Source of the DNA: a bacterium | GTDB lineage: Bacteria > Vulcanimicrobiota > Vulcanimicrobiia > Vulcanimicrobiales > Vulcanimicrobiaceae | Direction of reading: 5' to 3' | Assembly (NCBI GenBank): GCA_021790935.1 | Contig: JAJYFL010000013.1 | Coordinates: 1 to 64,000, forward strand | Length of the DNA: 64,000 bases | Shown: in pieces, positions 1-9,278 of the stretch | How positions within the stretch are numbered: position 1 is the first letter of the stretch | How the letters are laid out: every line of letters starts with the position of its first letter | The notes under the pieces: model-generated | What the model was told of the DNA's origin: nothing | Databases searched by the model: none | The model's input: only the letters and a program-made list of their open reading frames with translations | Translations under genes and position numbers: made by a program

Positions 1-204
1 CGCGGTGCCGCGGCTGCTCGACGAACTGGTGCCGGTGCCGCTGCGGCGCGGGATCGTAATCGTCAGCGTCGCGTTCGCCTTCCCGTGGTCGGTGATGCCG
101 GTCGGGGGAATCGTGCCGCCGGGGTTAGCGCCTCCCGAACACGCGACGAATGCGAGCATGAAAGTGCCCGCCAAGAGAAGGTGCCCACGTGCGTTCGCGT
201 TCAT
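1..204 (-). CDS. Lipoprotein, N-terminal part (runs off window)
   Basis: Reading leftwards from an ATG at 204, an open frame of 68 codons reaches the window edge. It begins with a short charged stretch and a hydrophobic segment ending in FVAC-SGG, a good lipobox, so the mature protein should be lipid-anchored at Cys22. After this comes a Gly/Pro/Thr-rich linker and a TLTITIP strand. The start is supported by the ribosome site AAGGAG about seven bases upstream. The visible part shows no catalytic domain. The opposite-strand frame over the same bases lacks these features and is taken as a shadow. Confidence 0.7.
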   Translation of the reverse strand, partial: MNANARGHLLLAGTFMLAFVACSGGANPGGTIPPTGITDHGKANATLTITIPRRSGTGTSSSSSRGTA

Positions 205-368
205 GCTGAATCTCCTTCGAACATCCAAGCATCGTTATAGAGAGAGTCACCTTACACGGTGGCTCGGCGTTCTCGTCTCGCGGGCCAAAGAGTCAAGATG
301 CCCGAGGTAGAGAGCACGTGCGAACAGATTAGCAGATCGAGCGTCCGATTATCGTCCGAGCGTTTCGG

Positions 369-575
369 CTATGTACCGACGGCCGGAGAGACGGCGTCGG
401 CGATCTCGGTCAAGAGCTCTCGGCGGGGAGTAGAAGCGCCGTGCGAGAGCAGCTCCTCGAAGCGTTCCGAACCCAGCAAGGCCGAAAGACAGCCCAGCGG
501 CGCGAGGAGTTCGTCGCGAACCCTGCGGGCTGCGCCGGCGGCGAGCGCCGCGATTGCGGGGTCGCCTGCCGCCGC
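369..575 (-). pseudogene. Remnant of a SARP/TPR regulator C-terminus
   Basis: Just downstream of the large regulator gene lies a 68-codon minus-strand frame without a start, bounded by TGA at 576-578 and ending with TAG at 369-371. Its translation, containing ALLGSERFEELLSHG and LLTEIADAV, resembles the usual last 40 residues of ATPase/TPR regulators (LGxxxFxxxxxxG-x-LTxxEAxxxAL). The intact neighbour already has its own version of that ending (ALLGERQFGVAWAYG), so this looks like a decayed second copy or a tandem-duplication scar. A chance open frame cannot be excluded. Confidence 0.35.
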
Positions 576-595
576 TCAGCTCGGATGGCGTCAGG

Positions 596-3565
596 TTAGA
601 CTGGCACAGAGGGGGGCGGCCGTTCTGCAGACTCCTCAGCTGCGCGAGCGATCTGCTTTATCGTCAGCGTCTTGCCGTATGCCCATGCAACTCCGAATTG
701 GCGCTCGCCGAGCAGCGCCTTCACCTGGCCCGTCGTTTCGCAGTAGAATGCGCGGTTCTCTTCTTGTAGGCTGAGGTGTTTACACTCTTGCAGAGTCCAG
801 GCTTTGGCGAAGGCCCGAGCCGCTTCGAGGTGATCCCCGGCGCGAAAGGAGGCGAGCGCGTAGCCGAACAGCGAGAGCATCGTGAAAATCGGATGCTCGA
901 CCTGCGAAAGAATGTGGAGAGCTCGTGCGTAAAGGGCAATCGCCCGCCGCTGGTCGCCCATCCTAGAAAGGAGATTGGACAAGGTCTGCAAGCCGTCCGC
1001 GAGACGAGCCTGTTCGCCAAGCCGTTCGTACGTAGCGATGCATTCGTTACCGTACGTTATCCCCTGATCGTATCTCTCCAACATCTCGCAACAGAGCGTG
1101 AGAGAGCGCAGCGCGTAGGCGACACCACGCTCGTTGCCGATGGCCCGAAACGCTTCCAAGACCCGCTCGAATAATCCAAACGCCCTTTCATATTGGTTGA
1201 TACTTTGGGCGACCGCGCCCAAGTTTGCGATCGTCTCGGCGGCAGCCCATGCGTCTCCCTTACGCTCTTGCATCTCCAGGCACGTTTCGTAGAGCCTGCC
1301 GGCTTTCGCCGGGTCTCCGTGGTTGAACTCTAGGATCGCGAGCGCATTGAGGACCTCGAGCTCTTGCACCTCAACGTTAGCGGCGCGGCATTGTTGAAGC
1401 GCAAGTTCGAAATACGTTCTGGCCGCTGCTGCATCGGCTCTCTCCTTTTCGAACATGCCTGCGGCTTGGAAAGCGCGCGCGCGAAGTTCAGCGGGTTCAT
1501 ATTCGAATACCGGCGAATCCAAGAGCGCACGCAGGACTGCCTGCGCTTCATCGAACGTCCAGCGGAAAATCCAATAGCGCCAGAGCGACGTAATGAGTCG
1601 AAGAGCGATCGAGTGATCGGAATTCGCGCTCCACCGCAGCGCCGCGGCGAAGTTATTTGCGTCGAGGTCACAGCGCCGGTAGGCTTCCAATTCTTCCCCG
1701 CTTACGAACTCCGTTGCGTGGCGTTGAGCGAACTCGGAATAGTGTCTGGCGTGCGAAGTTTGCGCAATTCCCACATCTGCGGACGCGCCTAGACGCTCGG
1801 CTGCAAAGGCCCGAACGGTCTCAAGCAGGACGAAGCGGGGCTCGCTTCCGGCGAATCGCGTCTGCACCAGTGAACTCTCCACAAGTTCTGAAAACGCCGG
1901 TAGGACGTCCGCGCAGAGATCTCCGCACACGCTCTGCACGGCTTCCGTCGTGAAACTTCCGGCAAATACCGAGAGTCGCGCAAACACCTGCTGCTCCGGA
2001 CGAGAGAGAAGCGCATAGCTCCACTGCAGCGACGCTTCGACCGTCGAATGTCGTGTCGTCACGTGGTGCGCGCCGTGGCTGAGACTTGCAAAAGCCGTCG
2101 ACCGGTCGGCGAGCCGCTTGAGAATGCCTTCCAGCGTGAGGAGGTTGGCTCGCGCGGCAACCAGCTCGATCGCCAGCGGCAGACCGTCGATGCGCGCAAG
2201 AATATCGCGCACGTTTCGCGCATTCTCGGCCGTAAGCCGAAGCCACGGTGCGACGGTCGCGGCCCGTTCCAAGAAGAGGCGCGCGGCGGGGTACCGCATT
2301 ACCTCGTCGACGTTGTGGTGCGTCGTCTCCGGTGGAACGGGCAGCGGCTGGAGACGCAATACCGATTCGTCGCTCACTTCCAGGCGATGGCGACTCGTCG
2401 CGAGCACGCTAGCCTCGCTGCCCGCAAAGAGCGCCGCGGCGAACTCGCGCGCGTCGACGCAAACCTGCTCGCAGTTGTCGAGCACCAGCAGCGCCGGTTG
2501 TGCGCCGAGCGCATGCAGGATTGCCGGCATGGAAGATGCGGCAGGGGTGAGCTCTCTTCTCAGTACCTGCGCGACGGTGCGCTCGATGTCCACGCGGCTG
2601 GAGGATTGCGCGAGATCGACGAACCAGACGCCGCCGGGAAACCGCTCTAACTGGTTGAACGCGCTGCGGCGCGCGAGCCTGGTCTTGCCGATTCCAGCGG
2701 GACCGAGAATCGTCACAAGGCGGTGGCCGGCAAGGCGCCTGCCGACCTCTTCCAGCTCCGCTTCACGGCCGACGAACGAGTTGGTCTCTCCAGTCAAATT
2801 ATGCGGGGTCGCGCCGGCCTCCGAGGCGTAGAGGATTTCCTGGAAGAGCTGTGTCGTCTCGCGTTCGGGTTCGACATCGAGCTCGGTCCGCAAACGAGCC
2901 ACGAGGACGTTGTATTCGCGCAACGCCCCGGCGCGATCGCCGGTCTCCCTGCGCAACGACATCAGGGCACGAACGTGACCCTCGTCCAAGGGGTCGGCCG
3001 CGACGAGCCGTTCCAAATAGAGTCTCGCGTCAGGGTGCCGGCCGGTTTTGTAGGAGGCGTTCGCCAAATCCGTCAACATCGCGACATAGCGCTCGTCCAG
3101 GGTCTGACGCTCCGGTCCCAGCGCGTCGTCGTGAACGCCCACGCAGAGTTCGCCCTGGCGAAGCGCCACCGCTTTCGCGAATGCCCGCGGATCCGAGGAG
3201 AGGCGCAAGAAGTCGACGACGTCGCAGCCGAGCTGCTCGCCGTTCCAACAGGCACTGTTCTTGGTCAGAGCAAGCGCATCCGGCGGCAGCGTTTTGACGA
3301 GCAGGTGCAGGTGGCGCCGAAGGTTCGCGCGCGCTTCTTCGTCGGTCGTCTCGGGCCAAAGAATCTCTGCAAGCCGGGAGCGCGGCTGGGGGGTTCCGAA
3401 GTGAACGACCAAAAGCGCTAGCAGCGCCACCGCTTTGGCCGGCACGGCAAGGCGCGTCGTCACGCCACCGGTACAAAGCGCCGGCGTACCGAAGAGTTGG
3501 AGGCGCAACGGCGCCGACTCGTCGGGTACGAGCATCGGTCCGATACTTAGCGTCCGAGCCGCCAC
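596..3565 (-). CDS. SARP-type transcriptional regulator with BTAD, ATPase and TPR domains
   Basis: This 989-residue protein starts with a winged-helix domain (about 18-110, LQLFGTPAL onward) and continues with a bacterial transcriptional activation domain (about 115-260). An NTPase module follows, with Walker A GPAGIGKT near 288 and a Walker-B-like LLVLDNCEQ near 365, and then a long C-terminal array of TPR-like helices (about 620-960). This is the architecture of large signal-integrating activators in which ATP hydrolysis and TPR contacts control DNA binding. No ligand can be deduced. The GTG start follows ACGAGG; an internal ATG ten codons later is an alternative. A small LuxR-type HTH gene lies 45 bp upstream on the same strand, so the two may be co-transcribed. 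Confidence 0.85.
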   Translation of the reverse strand: MAARTLSIGPMLVPDESAPLRLQLFGTPALCTGGVTTRLAVPAKAVALLALLVVHFGTPQPRSRLAEILWPETTDEEARANLRRHLHLLVKTLPPDALALTKNSACWNGEQLGCDVVDFLRLSSDPRAFAKAVALRQGELCVGVHDDALGPERQTLDERYVAMLTDLANASYKTGRHPDARLYLERLVAADPLDEGHVRALMSLRRETGDRAGALREYNVLVARLRTELDVEPERETTQLFQEILYASEAGATPHNLTGETNSFVGREAELEEVGRRLAGHRLVTILGPAGIGKTRLARRSAFNQLERFPGGVWFVDLAQSSSRVDIERTVAQVLRRELTPAASSMPAILHALGAQPALLVLDNCEQVCVDAREFAAALFAGSEASVLATSRHRLEVSDESVLRLQPLPVPPETTHHNVDEVMRYPAARLFLERAATVAPWLRLTAENARNVRDILARIDGLPLAIELVAARANLLTLEGILKRLADRSTAFASLSHGAHHVTTRHSTVEASLQWSYALLSRPEQQVFARLSVFAGSFTTEAVQSVCGDLCADVLPAFSELVESSLVQTRFAGSEPRFVLLETVRAFAAERLGASADVGIAQTSHARHYSEFAQRHATEFVSGEELEAYRRCDLDANNFAAALRWSANSDHSIALRLITSLWRYWIFRWTFDEAQAVLRALLDSPVFEYEPAELRARAFQAAGMFEKERADAAAARTYFELALQQCRAANVEVQELEVLNALAILEFNHGDPAKAGRLYETCLEMQERKGDAWAAAETIANLGAVAQSINQYERAFGLFERVLEAFRAIGNERGVAYALRSLTLCCEMLERYDQGITYGNECIATYERLGEQARLADGLQTLSNLLSRMGDQRRAIALYARALHILSQVEHPIFTMLSLFGYALASFRAGDHLEAARAFAKAWTLQECKHLSLQEENRAFYCETTGQVKALLGERQFGVAWAYGKTLTIKQIARAAEESAERPPPSVPV

Positions 3566-3609
3566 GCTTCCTCGTTTTTCTGCCTCTGGGGGCTAAGAGA
3601 TCGTCTGGC

Positions 3610-3819
3610 CTATGAAAGCGTATTCAATCTGCCGCGTTCGTGCGAGAGGACGAGAAGCGCCAGTTCCGCTCGCGAACCGACCTCCGTCTTCTGATAGATC
3701 GACTGCAATCGCTGCTCGACGGTCCGGAGGCTGACGCCGAGCGCGGCAACAATCTCGGCGTTCGACTTCCCGGCGGCCACCATCCGAGCGATCTCGAGTT
3801 CTCGGCGCGTGAGTTCCAT
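3610..3819 (-). CDS. Stand-alone LuxR/GerE-type HTH protein
   Basis: Sixty-nine residues starting MELTRREL cover almost exactly one LuxR-family DNA-binding domain: ELTRRELEIARMVAAG, the SNAEIVAALGVSLRTVE helix-turn-helix, and a dimerisation helix. There is no receiver or sensor domain in front. The frame stays open upstream to 4179, but that extension is Arg/Pro-rich, overlaps the promoter and start of the divergent gene and looks non-coding, so the internal ATG at 3819 is preferred even though its ribosome site is weak. It may be a free-standing regulator like GerE or the remainder of a truncated one. Confidence 0.6.
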   Translation of the reverse strand: MELTRRELEIARMVAAGKSNAEIVAALGVSLRTVEQRLQSIYQKTEVGSRAELALLVLSHERGRLNTLS

Positions 3820-3998
3820 GCCGCCAGCGTATAGCGCCGGCCGTCCGATTTGCGTCCGAGGGGCTCGGGGTGCGAACGAGGCGCCATCGCTTCCCGTTCC
3901 CGAAGACGGCTTCCGTACGGTCCGTCGAGGCCGCTCCTGATGCCCGGTTCGGGACGAGGCGCGTTTCGCCGTCGCTGTAACGCATATGTAACGTCCAT

Positions 3999-4112
3999 CT
4001 GGTATACTGGTGCCGTGCCTAGGGCCACGCTCGAGGTCCCCTATGGGGGATTGAGAAGCCCCTGGCTTTTGTCGTTCGCCTGCCGGTCCCAGAGTTGGAA
4101 GGATTGCCATAT
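3999..4112 (+). promoter_or_regulatory. Extended -10 promoter and structured leader of the CsgG-like gene
   Basis: TGGTATACT at 4000-4008 matches an extended -10 (TGnTATACT); no good -35 is seen. The roughly 100-base leader that follows contains a compact hairpin (TCCCC-TAT-GGGGGA around 4038-4052) and a ribosome site GGAAGGA at 4097-4103. It does not match any riboswitch class that I can recognise by eye. Confidence 0.4.
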
Positions 4113-5036
4113 ATGAGACGTTTACCAGCGCTTTTCGCCCTTCTCGCGCTTGTCTTGACGCCGCTCGCTGCAGCGGCAAACCCGACGGTCGCGGTCATCT
4201 CCATTTCATCCAACGGGATCGATCCTTGGTGGGGGGTCGGGTTCGAGCCCGGTAAAGCACTCCAGGACTTACTGACCAACGACCTCGTTGACACCAATAA
4301 ACTGACCGTCGTCGAGCGCCAGGATATCGAACAAGTCTTCAACGAGCAGAAACTCAACATGAACTCCGACTTCTCGGCGTCCAACGCGGTCGCGCTCGGA
4401 CATACCCTCGGCGCCAACTACCTCATCGTCGGCCGCATCGTCCACCTCGATAAAGTCGCCCAGAACCAAGCGCTGCTCGGATCGATCCTCTCGCGAGTCC
4501 CGCTCAACATCGGCGGCGTAGGCGCGAGCGCAACCAAGGTTCATCTTGGGGTCGCATTGCGCGTCATCGACGCCTCCACCGGACAGATCGTCAAAGCCTT
4601 TACCTTCGATCGCAGCAAGTCGGGCACGTCGCTCATCCTCGGAGACATCTCCGATAACGTAGGCGGCTACAGCAGCCAGCAGTTCAAGTCGTCAGTCATC
4701 GGCCAGCTCCTCACGCAGGCTGCAGATCAACTCGCAACCCAGATCGCGGACGCCAATTTCGCGGCGGAGCCGGCCGGGCCGAGCCTCACCGCAACGGTCA
4801 TCGCGATCGTAGGCACCAACGTCATTCTCAACCTGGGCAGCGCCGACGGCATCACGCAAGGCATGTACCTCAACGCATTCCAGCGCGTGACGGCCACCGA
4901 TCCCACGACCGGCCGCAACCTGACGACCGACGTTCCCAACGGACAGTTACAGATCATCTCCGTCGACGCGCACTCGAGCGTCGCTCGCGAGCTTACAGGA
5001 CAAAGCAAAGTCGGAGACATCGCAAAGACTCCCTGA
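4113..5036 (+). CDS. CsgG-like exported protein
   Basis: The 307-residue product has a clear signal peptide (MRRLPALFALLALVLTPLAAAA). A CsgG/HfaB-type core follows: VAVISISS at the mature N-terminus, a stretch like ELxxxLxxxxRFxVVERxxLxxLLxEQ (LTNDLVDTNKLTVVERQDIEQVFNEQ, split over about 60-85), then LGANYLIVGRI. The C-terminal part (about 225-300, LNLGSADGITQGMYLNAF) resembles the SH3-like C-terminal domain seen in FlgT and related proteins. CsgG proteins form outer-membrane secretion pores or envelope assemblies, but there is no lipobox here. The ATG at 4113 is chosen over an upstream TTG because GGAAGGA lies at the right distance. Confidence 0.7.
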   Translation: MRRLPALFALLALVLTPLAAAANPTVAVISISSNGIDPWWGVGFEPGKALQDLLTNDLVDTNKLTVVERQDIEQVFNEQKLNMNSDFSASNAVALGHTLGANYLIVGRIVHLDKVAQNQALLGSILSRVPLNIGGVGASATKVHLGVALRVIDASTGQIVKAFTFDRSKSGTSLILGDISDNVGGYSSQQFKSSVIGQLLTQAADQLATQIADANFAAEPAGPSLTATVIAIVGTNVILNLGSADGITQGMYLNAFQRVTATDPTTGRNLTTDVPNGQLQIISVDAHSSVARELTGQSKVGDIAKTP

Positions 5037-5069
5037 TTTTCTTCACTCGCGACTTACAAGGAGGCGTTC

Positions 5070-7091
5070 ATGTCCGCCAAGGCGATCACTCGCGCTACCG
5101 CAGCGTTCCTCACGCTGTCGCTCCTCGTTGCTCCCTTGACGGCCATGTCGCAGGTCGTTCCGCCCATGCCAGGGGCATCGCCCGCGCCGACGCAAGCGCC
5201 CTCCGGGGGGCCGCCGGTACTGCCCCCCCTCATTGCGCCGCCGCAAATTAATCCGAGCCGGCAACCGAGCGCGCTCGGCCGTCCGCCGGCCCTTCATCTG
5301 GTCCCGATTAACGTACGGTTCCTTCAAGCGCATCCGGCGCTGCGGACGATGATCCGCAGGCCGCTCGCGCCGGAGCGCATGGAGTATATCCAGAGGCCTC
5401 CGATCGCGTTCAGACCGCTCACGCTGCACGATCTCCCGGGTAGCCCGAGAACCGCGAACACGCTCATTCGCATTCCGGTCCCCGGTGGACTCTACGCCGC
5501 GAACTCGGCGGGTAAGCAAACCTTCCGCGAGCGCCGAGAAGGCTTCCGCATGGTGCGGGCCGGCGCATACCTGGAGGCGATGAACCGCATCGAGCGCGCG
5601 ATGAATCGCTCCGGTTACACCCTGCGCGCGAGGCCCGCGGCAGCAACGTCGACCACGATCGGCGGCCAGCCCGGATACGAGCTCGTCGTTGGCCGCTTGC
5701 GCTTCAACCACGCACTGTTAGATCGCCAGATCCGGTCGTTCAGGGCGCTCCAGCATCCGCTCCTAGCCGCCCCTCGGTTCCGCGACCTCAAAACCGACAT
5801 CCATCTCCTCAACATGGTCAGCCATCACCAACTCACGATCGAAAAGCTGCCGCAGAAGATTCGCGGGCCGCTCCTCGTGCATCAACTGCATTACTACCCC
5901 AACCTGCGTCCACTCGGCGCACCAACCGCATCGCCGGCACCGTCGTACACGATGTCCGGAAGAACGACATTCCATGGCGGTTCGGTCAACCCGTACGCGC
6001 ACCCCAGTGCAGCCGCCCTGACCACGCCGAATCCGCTTGCTGGATTACCGTCCTATCCCGGCACTTTTTCGTGGGACTACCCCTTGAACAAGGACTTCGG
6101 CGATCCGAACTCCGTTGACGCGTACCTCAACTTCGACTTCCAGTTAGACGGCGACATCTCCAAAGGTGCGGACGGGAGCGCAAGCGCCGACACGGGGATC
6201 ACGCTCTTCAACAATCCCTTCGATATCTTCTCGGCAAAGGCGCAGTTTCAAGGAACCGACCCGTCCGTAACCTCCGCTACTATCACGACCTCTAAGGGCG
6301 TCGATTCGGCGTCGATCAATATCTTGCTCGGAGGCAATAACGTCTGGAGCAAGAGCGCTAAGGCCGACTGGAATAATTCATCAAACCCGTGGACGGAATC
6401 GGAAACCTTCGTGAGCATCACCGTCCCGATTCCAATCATGCCCGGGCTCAACGTCGCCTTCAGCGCGGCGGTCGCCGGAACGCTCGGTCTTGCGTATAAC
6501 ATCGCCCTCGAAGGCATCGGCGTCGCCGCCACGGTCACGCCGTCGGCCGGGCTGACGGCAAGCTTCGCCGTCGCTCTCAGCATCGATGCCGTGGTAGCGA
6601 GTATCTCGGCCGGCGTCGAGGGCAACCTCAGCGTCCTGACATTTAGCGTCGACCTCATCGGAGCAGCCGATCTTATCGGTCTCCCAGAGGGCCCAGCCAT
6701 CCCCGGACCGGCATCTCTCGGTACCCCACCATCGGGAATGGAGTATCAAGAGGTACCGACGCAGTTGGCGTTCCAATACAGCTACCAGATCAACGATACG
6801 TTGACCACCCTCAGTGGAAGTGTCGATATCTTCGCCCAAGAATGCATCCTCTGGGGCTGCGCCAAACAGACGGTACCGCTCTTTTCGTTCAAGGGAGCGA
6901 CCCTGGAATCAGGTACGATAGCGGGCGGGCCTTCCTGGACGAATGTCAACATCGGCGGACCGTTCTTGAAAGAAGAGCTCGTGTACCCACCGGCTATGAA
7001 ACTGCCGCCTATAAGAGTCAAAACACTGTGCTGCGGCGGGCGCCGTTCGACCGCCAAACGAGTATCCTCTACGACCCTCAACGTGCGCTAA
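5070..7091 (+). CDS. Large secreted protein of unknown function
   Basis: The gene starts 33 bp after the CsgG-like gene behind a strong AAGGAGG site. The 673-residue product has a signal peptide (about 1-28) and a Pro-rich linker (PPMPGASPAPTQAPSGGPP). A basic, Arg-rich region spans about 70-290, and the remainder is a long Gly/Ala/Ser/Thr-rich section with alternating polar and hydrophobic residues typical of beta structure. The C-terminus is Arg-rich with a Cys pair (TLCCGGRR). I do not recognise a family. Its position suggests co-expression with the CsgG-like protein, perhaps as an exported or surface substrate; that link is inferred from position only. Confidence 0.65.
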   Translation: MSAKAITRATAAFLTLSLLVAPLTAMSQVVPPMPGASPAPTQAPSGGPPVLPPLIAPPQINPSRQPSALGRPPALHLVPINVRFLQAHPALRTMIRRPLAPERMEYIQRPPIAFRPLTLHDLPGSPRTANTLIRIPVPGGLYAANSAGKQTFRERREGFRMVRAGAYLEAMNRIERAMNRSGYTLRARPAAATSTTIGGQPGYELVVGRLRFNHALLDRQIRSFRALQHPLLAAPRFRDLKTDIHLLNMVSHHQLTIEKLPQKIRGPLLVHQLHYYPNLRPLGAPTASPAPSYTMSGRTTFHGGSVNPYAHPSAAALTTPNPLAGLPSYPGTFSWDYPLNKDFGDPNSVDAYLNFDFQLDGDISKGADGSASADTGITLFNNPFDIFSAKAQFQGTDPSVTSATITTSKGVDSASINILLGGNNVWSKSAKADWNNSSNPWTESETFVSITVPIPIMPGLNVAFSAAVAGTLGLAYNIALEGIGVAATVTPSAGLTASFAVALSIDAVVASISAGVEGNLSVLTFSVDLIGAADLIGLPEGPAIPGPASLGTPPSGMEYQEVPTQLAFQYSYQINDTLTTLSGSVDIFAQECILWGCAKQTVPLFSFKGATLESGTIAGGPSWTNVNIGGPFLKEELVYPPAMKLPPIRVKTLCCGGRRSTAKRVSSTTLNVR

Positions 7092-7115
7092 CCGGACTGA
7101 ACGGAGAAGCGTACG

Positions 7116-9047
7116 GTGAGATCTGTGCGTAGGACCGGACGATCGCGTAGCGATCGCCCGGTCCTACCTCTGTGGGTGCTCGTTCTAGCCGGCGGCGTAC
7201 TGGCTGCGTTCGCGACGTTCGGAGCCGTTTCCAGCCAACGCTCTCCGGCCTATGCGTGGAAGCCGGGAAGCGCCACCGTCTACGATCTGACCTATCAATC
7301 GAGCGCCGCCGCCCGGCCGGGAGCGCTTTTCAACGCCGCGCGCCGAGACGCTGCGCTGGGAGATCAAACGCTCGCTTACGCTTTCGCCGATCGCTTGACC
7401 GTGACCGTCCTCTCTTCGAGCCCGAGCCGCGAACTCGTCGCGCTGCAGTTCGGCCGGCCGCGCGTACGACTACTGCATAATGGCGTGGAAGACGCGGCAG
7501 GCGAAGACCGCCTTGCGCGCGATATCGGCGTCTCGGTCGATCTGAGTCTCAGCCCAACGGGGAAGATCGAATCGCTCCGTTTCCCCGCCGATACGTCGCC
7601 CGTCGATAGCGCCATGCCGCGCGCCGTCGTCGCGCTCATACAGGCCGTCACCGGTCCGGCCGGCACGCGCGCATGGAGCGTCGTCGAGGGAGACCCGGAT
7701 GGCGGCCATCGAGCGGACTACGCGGTGGAGCCGCTGCAGACCGCCTTCTCGCCAACGATCGTCTTTCAGGAGAGTACCCGATCGCTGCCAGCGCCGCCGG
7801 CGCGGCCCAATAGGCGTTTCCTGCGCCCTTACGTGAAGGCCGACGGCCATTTTGACGGACGCTTCAGCTCCGCCGGCTATCTCGCCTCGCTGCACGGAAC
7901 GCTCGTTACGACATCGACGCTCTCGGGCCAAGAACTCTCTGCCTCGAAGTCGGTCGTCTCGCTGGTCGAGGTCCGTCGCTCGACCCTTAGCCCGTCGCAA
8001 CTCGCGAATCTCGTACGGCGCGCGTCGCTGCGCGCCGCCCGCGTCAAGGCTATCGGTTTCGTTCAGCATCGTTCGCACGCAGCGGTCGAACGGCAGACGT
8101 ATGCGTCGACTCTCGGGCCCGATGACCTCGACGTACTGGTGCGCGCGCTCGCCAAAGCGCAAGATCGCGGACATCAATATCTTTTCGGAACCCTGGAACC
8201 CAAGTTCCAGGCGCTCTTCGTTCTCGACCCCGCCGCCATCGCGAGCCTCGAACCGGTCGCGCTCAGAGCGAGCACGGGCAGTGCCACGTTCCGCGTCTTG
8301 GCGAGCGCGCTCGGAGGCGCCGGCACGCCGCAGGCGCAAGCCGCGTTGCGCCAACTCATTCGTTCGCGGCGCAACGACCGCCAAGCCGAGTCGTCCCTCA
8401 TAGGAAACCTCACCGCGGCCGCCCGTCCCGAGGCCCGCACGATTGCGCTGCTCGAGAGCGTCGCCTCCGGCCCGCTCACCCGCGAGGTACCGAGCACCGC
8501 GCTGCTCACGCTCGGAATAGCAGCACAACGATTGAGCGCCTCAGATGCTCGGCGAGCGGCAGCGGTCGTGCGCGGCCTCATCGGCCGGCTCGCGGCGACG
8601 AGATCGCCGCAGGGACGGTTAGTCGTCCTCGAAGCGCTAGGGAACGCCGGGCTGCCCGAAGCGAAGCCGGCGATCTTTGCATATCGGAAGGATCCAAACG
8701 ACGACATCCGGGCCGCAGCCATCTACTCCCTGCGCTGGCTGCACGGCAACGATGTCGATGCAGCGCTGCGTTCGGCCGTGACGAGCGACGCTAGCGGGAA
8801 CGTGCGAGCCGCAGCCGTTGCGGCATTCTCCTATCACCGGATCCGGGCCGGCGATTTTTCGGCGCTCGCCCGTGCAGCCCGCCACGACCCGAGCAGCCAA
8901 GTACGGATCCCGGCGGTTGACGCGATCTGGTCGGTACGCAGCAGCTTCCCGAACGCATATCGCGTCGTGCAAGCCGTCGCCCAACGCGACCCGAAAGAGA
9001 CGGTGCGCCGCGCCGCGCAGCAGATGCTCCAGATGGACGGCTCCTAG
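7116..9047 (+). CDS. Membrane-anchored HEAT-repeat protein, vitellogenin/lipid-transfer-like
   Basis: The 643-residue product has one N-terminal membrane segment (about 20-42), then a beta-rich domain opening with SATVYDLTYQSSAAA, and a C-terminal HEAT-like helical region from about 380 to 640. The helical region includes GGAGTPQAQAALRQLIRSR and STALLTLGIAAQRL, a pattern close to the superhelical part of the vitellogenin/MTP lipid-transfer N-terminal module, where a beta barrel precedes helical pairs. The resemblance is by eye. The GTG start lies 25 bp after the previous gene behind GGAG. The stop TAG is inside a 14-bp palindrome at 9039-9052. Confidence 0.6.
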   Translation: MRSVRRTGRSRSDRPVLPLWVLVLAGGVLAAFATFGAVSSQRSPAYAWKPGSATVYDLTYQSSAAARPGALFNAARRDAALGDQTLAYAFADRLTVTVLSSSPSRELVALQFGRPRVRLLHNGVEDAAGEDRLARDIGVSVDLSLSPTGKIESLRFPADTSPVDSAMPRAVVALIQAVTGPAGTRAWSVVEGDPDGGHRADYAVEPLQTAFSPTIVFQESTRSLPAPPARPNRRFLRPYVKADGHFDGRFSSAGYLASLHGTLVTTSTLSGQELSASKSVVSLVEVRRSTLSPSQLANLVRRASLRAARVKAIGFVQHRSHAAVERQTYASTLGPDDLDVLVRALAKAQDRGHQYLFGTLEPKFQALFVLDPAAIASLEPVALRASTGSATFRVLASALGGAGTPQAQAALRQLIRSRRNDRQAESSLIGNLTAAARPEARTIALLESVASGPLTREVPSTALLTLGIAAQRLSASDARRAAAVVRGLIGRLAATRSPQGRLVVLEALGNAGLPEAKPAIFAYRKDPNDDIRAAAIYSLRWLHGNDVDAALRSAVTSDASGNVRAAAVAAFSYHRIRAGDFSALARAARHDPSSQVRIPAVDAIWSVRSSFPNAYRVVQAVAQRDPKETVRRAAQQMLQMDGS

Positions 9048-9095
9048 GAGCCTTCGGAGGTATTCGCCAGCCGGTGGCGCAGATGACGGCAAACA

Positions 9096-9264
9096 CTAGC
9101 AGGTTGCGGAAGAACCCGCGGTGTCCGGATCGGGCCCGAATGTTTCGTCGAAACGAGGAGCGATGAGGAAGCAACGCCGTAGCGTTGTGACCGAAGAGCG
9201 ACGAAGCTTTCGGCGGAACAGGCGGGTTCGAGACGGCGCTGGGGGTTTTTCCGCAGCCTGCTAG
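9096..9264. repeat. 169-bp CTAG-ended inverted-repeat element, type B copy 1
   Basis: The element runs from CTAG to CTAG with imperfect terminal inverted repeats (CTAGCAGGTTGCGGAAGAACCC on the left; the reverse complement of the right end reads CTAGCAGGCTGCGGAAAAACCC). The interior has a small hairpin, GCAACG-CCGTAG-CGTTGT. It is nearly identical to the copy at 56858-57026 and related to the three type A copies. The right end abuts the ribosome site (ACGGAG) of the downstream phosphoesterase gene. Confidence 0.85.
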
Positions 9265-9278
9265 AACGGAGCCACGCC

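Noticed and set aside
259-774. Plus-strand frame of 171 codons over the 3' end of the SARP gene
   Set aside because: Ser/Arg-rich composition typical of an antisense shadow; no start signal or family match.
4009-4112. A possible c-di-GMP or other riboswitch in the CsgG-like gene leader
   Set aside because: Hairpins are present, but none of the conserved sequence blocks of known classes could be found by eye.
9039-9052. 14-bp palindrome GGCTCCTAGGAGCC at the stop of the HEAT-repeat gene as a sixth element copy
   Set aside because: It has a CTAG centre like the elements, but the following 45 bases have no matching inverted arm; at most it is a fragment.
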